Positions 7,086 to 13,491 of a DNA stretch of 13,491 nucleotides are shown here, in pieces. Each line of letters begins with the position of its first letter. The first letter of the stretch is position 1. Position numbers and translations under genes: made by a program. Below the pieces are notes generated by a model. The model did no database searches and was not told where the DNA came from. It saw only the letters and a program-made list of their open reading frames with translations. The DNA is taken from the NCBI GenBank assembly GCA_036501535.1, contig DASYAE010000248.1, positions 1 through 13,491 of the forward strand, in the 5' to 3' direction. This DNA is from DASYAE01 sp036501535 (GTDB taxonomy: Bacteria > Actinomycetota > Actinomycetes > Streptomycetales > Catenulisporaceae).

Positions 7086-8593
7086 CGATACCCATGCCCG
7101 CCGACCAGACCGCCGGCGATCCGAGCGCCGGCGGGAGCGCCGTGGCCTCGGCATCGACGACATCGATGACGTCGGCCTCGGTGCCGGTGCCGCCGCCGGG
7201 CTGTCCGGCCCACCACGCCGGCGCCGCCGCGCCAGACTCCCTTGCGCTGTACGGATATGAGGCCCGCACCGATCCGGCCGGGCTGTACCAGCGGCTGCGC
7301 GACGATCAGGGCTCGGTCGCCCTGGTGGAGCTCGAGGGCGGCGTCCCGGCCTGGCTCGTGCTCGGCTACCGGGAGAACATGGAGGCCGCGCGCACCCCGA
7401 GCCGCTTCACCCGGGACTCGCGGGTCTGGCGGGACTGGCGCGAGGGCCGGATCGGGCCGGACTCCCCGCTCGTGCCGATCCTGGCCTGGCGCCCCGACTG
7501 CGTCTCGCAGGACGGCCGGGAGCACCAGCGGCTGCGTGCGGCGGTCAACGAGTGCCTGGCCCGGTTCGACCGGCACGGGGTGCGCCGGCACATCCAGCGG
7601 TACGCGAACGAGCTGGTCGACGTCTTCGTCGAGACCGGCCGCGCCGACCTGGTCGGGCAGTTCGCCCAGCGGCTGCCGATGCTGGTGTTCACCCGGCTGT
7701 TCGGCATGGCCGAGCAGGAGGGCCCGCGGCTGATCGAGGCCAGCGAGGGCCTGGTCAAGGGCGGGCAGCGGGCGGTCGAGTACAACAACTACGTCATCAA
7801 TACCCTGCGGATGCTGACCGAGGCGCGGCGGGAGCGGCCGGGCCACGACTTCGCCTCCTGGCTCGTGCAGCACCCGGCCGGGCTCACCGACGACGAGGTG
7901 CTCAACCACCTGCGGATGGTCATGGTGGCCGGCAACGAGACCACGACCGGGCTGATCTCCAGCGTGCTGCGGATGGTGCTGACCGACCCGCGGTTCCGGG
8001 CCTCGCTCACCGGCGGCCTGATGACGCTGCCCGACGCGGTCGAGCAGATGCTGTGGGACGAGCCGCCGCTGATGGTGTGCCCGGCCCGCTTCGCCACGCA
8101 CGACATGCGGTTCGGCGGGCAGGACGTGCGCGAGGGCGACCTGCTGCTGCTCGGGCTCGCCGCCGGGAACGCGGACCCCGGCGTGCGGCCCGACCTGCGG
8201 GCGCCGATGCACGGCAACCGCTCGCACCTGGCGTTCAGCCGCGGCCCGCACGAGTGCCCGGGCCAGGAGATCGCGCGGGCGATCACCGACACCGGCGTGG
8301 ACGTCCTGCTCGCCCGGCTGCCCGACCTCCAGCTGGACATCCCGCCGGAGCTGCTGAGCTGGACCTCCTCGACCTGGTCGCGGCACCTCGATGCGCTGCC
8401 GGTCCGGTTCGTCCCGCAGCGGCGCCCGGCGCCCGCCGCGCACGCCGCGCCCGTACACCCGGACGAGGCCGTGCTGCCGGACGACACCGCGCTCGCCCGG
8501 GAACCCGATCCGGTGGCCTCGCCGGCCGCCCGCCGCATCCACCGCGGATGGCGCGGCGCCGTGGCCGCCTGGCTGCGCGGGAGGCGCGGGTGA
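7082..8593 (+). CDS. CYP157-type cytochrome P450 lacking the ExxR motif
   Basis: A 503-residue P450, last gene of the conservon operon. The start is GTG 7082, overlapping the cvnD stop in GTGA, with GGAG 5 nt upstream. The heme-ligand segment FSRGPHECPG places the thiolate at C392, and the I-helix oxygen-activation segment is AGNETT (283-288). At the K-helix the sequence is EQMLW (321-325); aligned to the usual EEMLR, both the Glu and the Arg of ExxR are replaced (by Q322 and W325). This is the published peculiarity of the conservon-linked CYP157 family (EQSLW in S. coelicolor CYP157C1). The N-terminal PPPGCPAH and LALYGYEARTDPAGLYQRL also fit CYP157. An Ala/Ser-rich N-extension (~45 aa) and a ~60-aa polar tail make it longer than the usual 400-420. 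No ferredoxin gene is adjacent. Catalytic activity is uncertain. Confidence 0.93.
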   Translation: MTIPMPADQTAGDPSAGGSAVASASTTSMTSASVPVPPPGCPAHHAGAAAPDSLALYGYEARTDPAGLYQRLRDDQGSVALVELEGGVPAWLVLGYRENMEAARTPSRFTRDSRVWRDWREGRIGPDSPLVPILAWRPDCVSQDGREHQRLRAAVNECLARFDRHGVRRHIQRYANELVDVFVETGRADLVGQFAQRLPMLVFTRLFGMAEQEGPRLIEASEGLVKGGQRAVEYNNYVINTLRMLTEARRERPGHDFASWLVQHPAGLTDDEVLNHLRMVMVAGNETTTGLISSVLRMVLTDPRFRASLTGGLMTLPDAVEQMLWDEPPLMVCPARFATHDMRFGGQDVREGDLLLLGLAAGNADPGVRPDLRAPMHGNRSHLAFSRGPHECPGQEIARAITDTGVDVLLARLPDLQLDIPPELLSWTSSTWSRHLDALPVRFVPQRRPAPAAHAAPVHPDEAVLPDDTALAREPDPVASPAARRIHRGWRGAVAAWLRGRRG

Positions 8594-8617
8594 GGTGAGC
8601 GGGTGAGCGGGTGAGCG
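8594..8617. repeat. Three perfect tandem copies of GGTGAGCG filling the gap between two stop codons
   Basis: Copies lie at 8594-8601, 8602-8609 and 8610-8617, directly after the P450 stop and directly before the terpene synthase stop on the other strand. Because the unit is 8 bp and holds TGA, the array places a stop in each forward frame. No hairpin terminator is visible here. Confidence 0.85.
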
Positions 8618-9724
8618 TCAGCTGGGCGGCGCGAACACCGAGCCGGCCTGGCCGGCGCGCAACGCGCGCGCGGCCACCGCCGCGGACGTCAACCGGGTCC
8701 ACCACCAGGCGATCCCGGTCGGCGGGGCGAATTCCGCGACGGCGGCCGCGCGCGGCGCCTCGGTCACCGTGATCGTGGCCTGATCGTGCCGCCGGTAGCG
8801 GGCGGTGTGCATGCTCCAGTCGAGGTTCCCGCGGATCCAGGCGGACAGCCCGGACATGTACCGCCGCGTCGTCCCGCCGACCGCGGAGCGCACCTGGTCC
8901 GAAAGGCACAGGTAGACGGTGAGCACGGCGTCGCGGAAGTCGATCGCCTCGGGCAGCGCCTCGCTCGGGGTGCTGCGGTGCTCGTGCGCGATGACGTCGA
9001 TGAGGTTGAGGGTGTCGCGGCCGCGCGCGTGCTCCTTGTGGTAGGACGCGATGTCGTTGTCCAGCCCGACCAGGCAGCAGGTCATCTCTGTCAGTGCCCT
9101 AATGTCCGGGTTCTCCATCTCGTGCGCCGGCACGTCGTAGCCCTCGGCGATGCCCAGGGTCATCGCGCAGACCTCCATGCTGCCGTTGCGGATGCGGGCC
9201 ACCGCGTATTCGTCGATCGTCGGCATGCTGTGCCTTCGGCGGTGCGCGGCCTCCCAGACCTGGTAGCCGAGATACGCCTTCATCGACTGCACCCACCGGG
9301 CGATCGCGGCCGGCGGGGCCAGCTCGTCCAGCCGCCGGCGCAGATCGGCCAGCGCCTGCGCGCACGGGCTGGCCGACGTGGTCCAGCCGGTCTCGGCTAT
9401 GCGGTCCATCTCCGCCACGAGCAGGGCCATCTCGCTCGGGTCGTGGCTGAACCGCCCCTCGTCGCAATACGCGTCGTCGAAGGCGAACAGCCAGAGCAGG
9501 CTGTGCGCGGAGAACAGGGCGCCGGCCGGATTCGTGCACGCGGGCAGCGTCCGGCCGGCCAGCTCGCCGGCGGTGATGCTGCGCAGCCGCCCCTTCTCGC
9601 GCTGCTCCGCGTCGAGCCCGAAGCTCTCCATCCACGCGAGCGTGCCCTGTTCCCAGGCGTGCCACTCCGGGTTGATCGCCGGCGGCACCGGGCACCACAG
9701 CACGACGCGATCCAGCATGTCCAT
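8618..9724 (-). CDS. Class I terpene synthase (probable sesquiterpene cyclase)
   Basis: A 368-residue soluble bacterial terpene synthase that ionises a prenyl diphosphate with a Mg2+ cluster. The first metal motif is DDAYCDE (83-89, DDxxxD form). The NSE triad is N223, S227, E231 in NDIASYHKE. R177 lies exactly 46 residues before N223, the position of the pyrophosphate-sensor arginine, and the R309-Y310 pair follows LDWSMHTA. The metal-binding and diphosphate-sensing residues are therefore intact. ATG 9724 was chosen because GGAGG lies 5 nt upstream; a GTG at 9799 in the same frame lacks a good ribosome site. Length and motifs fit sesquiterpene synthases acting on FPP, but the product cannot be read from sequence, and GPP or GGPP use is possible. 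It converges on the CYP157-type P450 with a 24-bp gap, suggesting but not proving a shared pathway. Confidence 0.94.
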   Translation of the reverse strand: MDMLDRVVLWCPVPPAINPEWHAWEQGTLAWMESFGLDAEQREKGRLRSITAGELAGRTLPACTNPAGALFSAHSLLWLFAFDDAYCDEGRFSHDPSEMALLVAEMDRIAETGWTTSASPCAQALADLRRRLDELAPPAAIARWVQSMKAYLGYQVWEAAHRRRHSMPTIDEYAVARIRNGSMEVCAMTLGIAEGYDVPAHEMENPDIRALTEMTCCLVGLDNDIASYHKEHARGRDTLNLIDVIAHEHRSTPSEALPEAIDFRDAVLTVYLCLSDQVRSAVGGTTRRYMSGLSAWIRGNLDWSMHTARYRRHDQATITVTEAPRAAAVAEFAPPTGIAWWWTRLTSAAVAARALRAGQAGSVFAPPS

Positions 9725-9801
9725 AGGCCCCTCCGAGGTCGGCCGGACCGGCCCGCGCGCACCGACCGGTGGATCGCGGGATCCGATGGCGTATGCCACA
9801 C

Positions 9802-9820
9802 CTGAATCAGTAGGCTGAAT
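9802..9820 (-). promoter_or_regulatory. CTGAAT direct repeat in the terpene synthase upstream region
   Basis: Identical hexamers start at 9802 and 9815, 13 bp apart, about 80-95 bp ahead of the terpene synthase start. On the minus strand a loose TTCAGC / 18 nt / CATACG arrangement overlaps them, a possible promoter. This is a weak candidate operator only. Confidence 0.25.
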
Positions 9821-9858
9821 TCACGTGGTGAGTAAGGCCTCGGCCCCAGCGCACGGGA

Positions 9859-9878
9859 GCACATGTCGAGGCATGTGC
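9859..9878. promoter_or_regulatory. Palindrome GCACATG-N6-CATGTGC
   Basis: Two perfect 7-bp arms (9859-9865, 9872-9878) around a 6-nt centre give a 20-bp dyad, a size and spacing usual for dimeric repressor operators. It lies 135 bp upstream of the terpene synthase start. The regulator is unknown. Confidence 0.35.
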
Positions 9879-10016
9879 ACCGTCGTGGCCCGGCTTCGTC
9901 ACCGTCCGTGTCGGCGGACCCGGTTCAGTGGCCGACACCAGCCACAGAGCGGCCGCTGCGCACCAGGCGCTCTAAACATCGGGGCGCGGTGTTCTCGCGC
10001 GGTGCCGTCTTCCCGG

Positions 10017-10040
10017 GCCCGAAAGGGCTAGTCCGAAAGG
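10017..10040 (+). ncRNA. Tandem GAAA-tetraloop hairpins, possible structured leader RNA
   Basis: GCCC-GAAA-GGGC (10017-10028) is followed at once by CC-GAAA-GG (10033-10040), and then by CGTAACCCGAACGACGTCG. Two adjacent GNRA-capped hairpins plus a conserved-looking single-stranded stretch suggest a folded RNA. No known riboswitch class could be matched, and transcription of this stretch is not shown. Confidence 0.2.
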
Positions 10041-10171
10041 CGTAACCCGAACGACGTCGACGGAGGTCCCGGCCCTCCCCGGCGAGCGTGCATCAGCAGG
10101 CTGATTTATGGCGACCGGCCGCCGTCCCGAGCCGCCCCTTCGGCGGGTCCCGAGTCTCGGAGGTCGGAGGT

Positions 10172-10231
10172 ATGAGGCGAGGGCCACAGCATGATCGCAA
10201 TTTATTTCAGCAGATCTTGCGGATATTTTGA
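10172..10231 (+). CDS. Possible 19-codon leader ORF with a strong ribosome site and a TTA codon
   Basis: ATG at 10172 is preceded by GGAGG at 10159-10163 (8-nt spacing) and by a second GGAGG immediately before it. It reads MRRGPQHDRNLFQQILRIF and stops with TGA at 10229. One leucine is encoded by TTA (10202-10204), rare in such genomes and read by the bldA tRNA in Streptomyces. The ORF lies 292 bp before the secreted enzyme. It is very short and in an AT-rich patch, so chance is a serious alternative. Confidence 0.2.
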   Translation: MRRGPQHDRNLFQQILRIF

Positions 10232-10250
10232 AAGTTGCTTGCGATTATTG
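10191..10250 (+). promoter_or_regulatory. AT-rich patch with a 22-bp-spaced direct repeat, likely promoter/operator region of the secreted enzyme
   Basis: About 60 bp are far richer in A/T than anything nearby. CTTGCGGATATT (10216-10227) recurs as CTTGCGATTATT (10238-10249), with starts exactly 22 bp apart, two helical turns. The patch is ~270-330 bp upstream of the enzyme start. Sharply AT-rich islands ahead of secreted hydrolase genes are usually transcription-control regions. No unambiguous -10/-35 pair was fixed. Confidence 0.4.
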
Positions 10251-10523
10251 CGCCAGTGTGTCGAAGGCTCTACGCTCCGCGCAGCAATCGACCCACGATC
10301 GCCGCCACCGCCGCACAGGTCAGGGGACAGCTGTGCCAGCACGTCGCAGAGCCCGGCCCCGCCCGGCGGACGCCGTGCCGCCGCCCGGCCCTCCCGGACC
10401 GGCCGTGGCCGGGTCATCCGTTCTTTCCGGCCGGCCGGAACGGGGCCGCACGGCGCGGCGTCCCGGGCCCGGATCCCGGCTCCCACGCCGCCCACCAGCG
10501 CTCTCAATGAAGCAGGACTCGCG

Positions 10524-13491
10524 ATGAAGCATCCGGCCGCACCATCTCCCATCACGGCGTTACAGCGCGCGGGGCGCCGCCCGCGCGCATGGGCCGTCGC
10601 CTGCACCGCGGCGGTGACCGCGCTGGCGGGATTCGCATTCGTGCTCTTCCAGGCCCCGGGCGCGGCGGCCGCCACGCCGGCCGCCGCCGCGTACCAGGCG
10701 CCCGGCACCCCGTCGCCGAGCGTGGCCGGGGCGACCACGCCGTTCACTACGTATCAGGCCCCTGAAGGCGCGCTCGGCGGCGGCGCGAGCGCCGTGTCGC
10801 TCACCTCCGCGCCCACCAGCGAGTACGACAGCCCGCAGGGCGAGGCGGCAGGGCACGCCTACGTGCAGCTGACCGGCAACGGACAGTACGTGCAGTGGAC
10901 CAACCAGACCGGCCAGCCGATCAACTTCATCAACGTGCGCGCCTCGATCCCGGACTCGTCCGGCGGCGGCGGGCAGACCGCCACGCTGGACCTGTACGTG
11001 AACGGGACGTTCCGCCAGGCGCTGGCCATGAACTCGATCCAGAGCTGGCAGTACGAGGGCAACAACAACTACAACGGCAGCGACCAGAACCCGGCCGACG
11101 GCGACCCGCGCGACTTCTGGGACGAGTTCCACGCGTCCGTGACCGGTTCACCGATCCCGGCCGGGGCCACCTTCAGCCTGCAGAAGGACTCCTCGAACTC
11201 GGCGTCGTTCTACTGGATCGACTCGATCGACCTGTGGAACGCCCCCGCGCCCGCCGCCCAGCCGGCGAACTCGATCTCGATCACGAGCTGCGGCGCCACC
11301 GCCGACAACACCGCGACCAACGGCGCCGCCGCGCCGGGCGCGACCGACAGCACTGCGGCGATCCAGAACTGCATCAGCCAGGCGCAGTCGCAGAACAAGA
11401 TCCTGTGGATCCCGCAGGGCACCTTCTACGTGATCGGCACGGCCGGCCTGCCGGTGACCGGCATCACCGTGGAGGGCGCGGGCTACTGGTACAGCGAGGT
11501 CTACCGCGACGTCCCGCTGCCCAACAACACCCCGCTCGGCGCGCTGTTCCAGTGCTACTCGTGCAGCCTGCAGAGCTTCCACATCGACTCCGACGCGACG
11601 AGCCGCGCCGAGGTCGACGGCGGCGGCGGGGCCGAGGACACCACCGGCACGAACTGGTCGATCGAGAACATGTGGGTGCAGCACGTCGAGTCCAGCCTGT
11701 GGGCCTCCGGCACCGGCGGCCTGGTGGAGAACGACTTCTTCACCTCGATCTGGGCCGACGGCTGCAACCTCAACAACGTCTCGCTGACCGGGACCTCCGG
11801 CAGCAACCTGACCGCGACCAACAACTTCATCCGCGGCACCGGCGACGACGGCATGGCGATCAACTCGGTCGCCTACAACGGCAGCACTACGTACACCGCG
11901 ATGACCAACATCACGATGACGCACAACACCGTCATCGCGCCGTGGGGCGGCAAGGACATCGGTGTCTACGGTGGCAGCGGGCACGTCGTCGAGGACAACT
12001 ACCTGGCCGACACCGCGCGCTACATCGGGCTCGGCGTGGGCCGGTTCGGGGTGAACGGCAGCGACATGACCGGCGCCACGGTGTCGGGCAACGTGGTCGT
12101 GCGCTCCGGCGGCAACGCCTACTTCCAGGGCCAGCCGGCCCTGCAGGTCGGCAACGGCGGCGACGGCCAGAACGTCGGGGTCGTCTCGAACGCGGTAGTC
12201 ACCGACAACACCGTCATCAGCGCGGTCTACGACGGTATCAACTTCTCCACATCGACCGGCACGACCCTGTCGGACAACCAGGTGATCGACCCGTGGCGCA
12301 ACGGGATCGTGATCTCGCCGCAGTACTACCCGGCGCCCTCCGGCAACGCGACGCTGACCGGCGACTCCGTGACCGGGCTCAGTTCGGGGATGTCCGCGTA
12401 CCTGAACGACTCCAGCGGTTTCACCGCCTCGCTGGGCAACGACAGCTGGCAGAACAGCGCGAGTGAGGGCTCTTACGGCGGCTCGCCCGCCGCGGTGCCC
12501 GGCACGGTCCAGGCGGCCAATTACGACACCGGCGGCCAGGGCGTCGGCTACAACGTCAACTCGGTCAACGGCTCGGCGAACAGCTACCGCTCCGACGGGG
12601 TCGATCTGGAGACCTGTTCGGACACCGGCTGCGGCGACGACCTCGGCTGGACATCGCAGGGCCAGTGGTTCCGGTACACGGTCAACGTGGCCACGGCCGG
12701 GACCTACACCCTGAGCTTCCGGGTGGCGTCGCCGAGCGGCGTGTCAGACGCCTTCCACATCACGGACGCGTCAGGCAACGACATCACCGGTGCGGAGGCC
12801 GTCCCGGCGACCGGCGGCTGGCAGACCTGGACGACGGCGACCGACACGGTCAGCCTCTCCACCGGCCAGCAGACCCTCGTGCTGGACCAGGACAACGGCG
12901 GCTTCAACCTGCGCTACCTGACCCTCACCTCGGGCGGCAGTTCGACGCCGAGCGCGCTGACCGCGTCCACGTCGAGCCTGTCGTTCGGCAGCGTGAACGT
13001 CGGCTCGACCAGCGCCGCGCAGTCGGTCACCGTGTCGAACCCGGGCAGCACTGCGGCGTCGATCTCTTCGGTCTTGGCCGGTAGTCCGTTTGGTGAGACC
13101 AATACCTGTGGCAGTTCTCTGGCTGCGGGTGGCTCGTGCACGGTGACCGTTCAGTTCGCGCCGAGTGCGAGCGGGTCGGCTGCCGGGACGTTGTCGGTGG
13201 CCAGCAGCGCTCCGAGCAGCCCGCTGAGCGTCGCGCTCTCCGGCAGTGGGGTGACCGCGAACACGAACCTGGCGCTGAACCAGCCGACCAGTGCCAGCGG
13301 GTACACGCAGTCCTATGTGCCGGCCAGTGCGGTGGATGGCAACACTGGTACCTATTGGGAGAGCACGGATAACGCGTTCCCGCAGTGGTTCCAGGTGGAT
13401 CTGGGTTCGGCCAAGACGGTCGGCCGGCTCGTGCTGGACCTGCCGCCGTCCAGCGCCTGGGGGACGCGGACCCAGACGATCCTGATCCAGG
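10524..13491 (+). CDS. Secreted multidomain GH87-like beta-helix glycoside hydrolase (3' truncated)
   Basis: 989 codons are visible with no stop, so the gene continues beyond the window. ATG 10524 has AGGA 6 nt upstream. A basic start and the hydrophobic stretch AVACTAAVTALAGFAFVLF, ending near residue 50 (GAAAAT), form a signal peptide. A CBM35-like beta-sandwich spans about 71-240 (EGALGGGA, then YWIDSIDLWN). A right-handed beta-helix catalytic domain spans about 250-650. In it WADGCN (D412) and GTGDDGMA (D441, D442) match the three-aspartate pattern of GH87 alpha-1,3-glucanases/mycodextranases; GH28-like or other pectin-type helices are the alternative. A CBM6-like domain covers about 655-803 (YDTGGQGVGYN, GQWFRYTV), a choice-of-anchor D/ASH-like domain 807-911, and an F5/8 type C domain starts at ~913. 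Codon 13 is TTA (10560-10562), suggesting bldA-type developmental control. Codon use shifts near 13080. Confidence 0.85.
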   Translation, partial: MKHPAAPSPITALQRAGRRPRAWAVACTAAVTALAGFAFVLFQAPGAAAATPAAAAYQAPGTPSPSVAGATTPFTTYQAPEGALGGGASAVSLTSAPTSEYDSPQGEAAGHAYVQLTGNGQYVQWTNQTGQPINFINVRASIPDSSGGGGQTATLDLYVNGTFRQALAMNSIQSWQYEGNNNYNGSDQNPADGDPRDFWDEFHASVTGSPIPAGATFSLQKDSSNSASFYWIDSIDLWNAPAPAAQPANSISITSCGATADNTATNGAAAPGATDSTAAIQNCISQAQSQNKILWIPQGTFYVIGTAGLPVTGITVEGAGYWYSEVYRDVPLPNNTPLGALFQCYSCSLQSFHIDSDATSRAEVDGGGGAEDTTGTNWSIENMWVQHVESSLWASGTGGLVENDFFTSIWADGCNLNNVSLTGTSGSNLTATNNFIRGTGDDGMAINSVAYNGSTTYTAMTNITMTHNTVIAPWGGKDIGVYGGSGHVVEDNYLADTARYIGLGVGRFGVNGSDMTGATVSGNVVVRSGGNAYFQGQPALQVGNGGDGQNVGVVSNAVVTDNTVISAVYDGINFSTSTGTTLSDNQVIDPWRNGIVISPQYYPAPSGNATLTGDSVTGLSSGMSAYLNDSSGFTASLGNDSWQNSASEGSYGGSPAAVPGTVQAANYDTGGQGVGYNVNSVNGSANSYRSDGVDLETCSDTGCGDDLGWTSQGQWFRYTVNVATAGTYTLSFRVASPSGVSDAFHITDASGNDITGAEAVPATGGWQTWTTATDTVSLSTGQQTLVLDQDNGGFNLRYLTLTSGGSSTPSALTASTSSLSFGSVNVGSTSAAQSVTVSNPGSTAASISSVLAGSPFGETNTCGSSLAAGGSCTVTVQFAPSASGSAAGTLSVASSAPSSPLSVALSGSGVTANTNLALNQPTSASGYTQSYVPASAVDGNTGTYWESTDNAFPQWFQVDLGSAKTVGRLVLDLPPSSAWGTRTQTILIQ

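Larger units (their letters stand above)
9725..10523. other. 799-bp divergent spacer with several structured elements
   Basis: This spacer lies between the leftward terpene synthase and the rightward secreted enzyme. Frames here give Arg/Pro-rich artefacts and no domain. Elements listed separately are a CTGAAT direct repeat, a 7-bp palindrome, tandem GAAA hairpins and an AT-rich patch with a two-turn repeat. Further short hairpins occur at 10132-10146 (CCGCC/GGCGG). About 10260-10505 shows nothing distinctive beyond high GC. The promoters of both flanking genes should be here. Confidence 0.6.

Noticed and set aside
7013..8542. 509-codon minus-strand frame opposite the P450
   Set aside because: It is antisense to a P450 with intact heme motifs; its composition is His/Arg/Gly-rich and no domain is visible.
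10025..10036. GGGCTAGTCCG resembling the core of Cas9 tracrRNA
   Set aside because: There are no repeats, cas genes or matching anti-repeat in the window; an 11-base match is chance.
10021..10100. Cyclic-di-AMP (ydaO-type) riboswitch ahead of the secreted enzyme
   Set aside because: A CCCGAAC stretch is suggestive, but the GGGGUGAAU element and the CAGCUAACCUCGUAGGC-like 3' core of that class are not present.
10228..10527. 99-codon frame whose stop overlaps the secreted enzyme start (ATGA)
   Set aside because: It needs a TTG start, has no ribosome site noted and translates to Arg/Pro-rich sequence; the overlap is probably coincidence.
10895..12466. 523-codon open frame inside the secreted enzyme
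   Set aside because: It is the +1-shifted shadow of the real frame, which starts at 10524 and shows signal peptide and recognisable domains; the shadow is Arg/Gln/His-rich.

Overview
The window comes from a very GC-rich actinomycete. GTG starts, four-base start/stop overlaps, a complete conservon, a class I terpene synthase and a TTA leucine codon in one secreted enzyme all suggest a filamentous, developing genus (Streptomyces, Streptacidiphilus, Catenulispora or Actinospica type). No strain can be named from sequence alone. No rRNA, tRNA, CRISPR array, transposase or attachment site was seen.

Layout. (1) 1-631 (+): the 3' end of a secreted GH99-like glycoside hydrolase with a bulb-type lectin module. 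(2) 646-3325 (-): an apparent operon read right to left, made of a small secreted protein, an OmpR-type response regulator and a HAMP histidine kinase. Its leader holds an 11-bp-spaced direct repeat and a 12-bp hairpin, and a second hairpin lies between the first two genes. (3) 3326-4086: divergent spacer without a convincing gene. (4) 4087-8593 (+): a tightly packed conservon, cvnA (sensor ATPase), cvnB (roadblock), cvnC (DUF742), cvnD (GTPase), then a cytochrome P450 whose K-helix reads EQMLW instead of ExxR, the hallmark of the CYP157 family. (5) 8618-9724 (-): a class I terpene synthase convergent with the P450; the 24 bp between the two stop codons are exactly three copies of an 8-mer. 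(6) 9725-10523: a long divergent spacer with palindromes, tandem GAAA hairpins, an AT-rich patch and a possible 19-codon leader ORF. (7) 10524-13491 (+): the first 989 codons of a large secreted multidomain enzyme (signal peptide, CBM35-like, GH87-like beta-helix, CBM6-like, choice-of-anchor D/ASH-like, start of an F5/8 type C domain) that runs off the window. This frame has no stop codon inside the window; the long open frame over the same stretch in another frame is its shadow.

How the parts may work together. The cvn proteins are known from Streptomyces to form a membrane-associated complex likened to a eukaryotic G-protein-coupled system, and conservons often carry P450 genes. The neighbouring terpene synthase suggests, by inference only, that the locus couples a signalling complex to a sesquiterpene-type product modified or bound by the P450. 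The flanking secreted glycan-active enzymes and the two-component system read as separate saprophytic and envelope-sensing functions.
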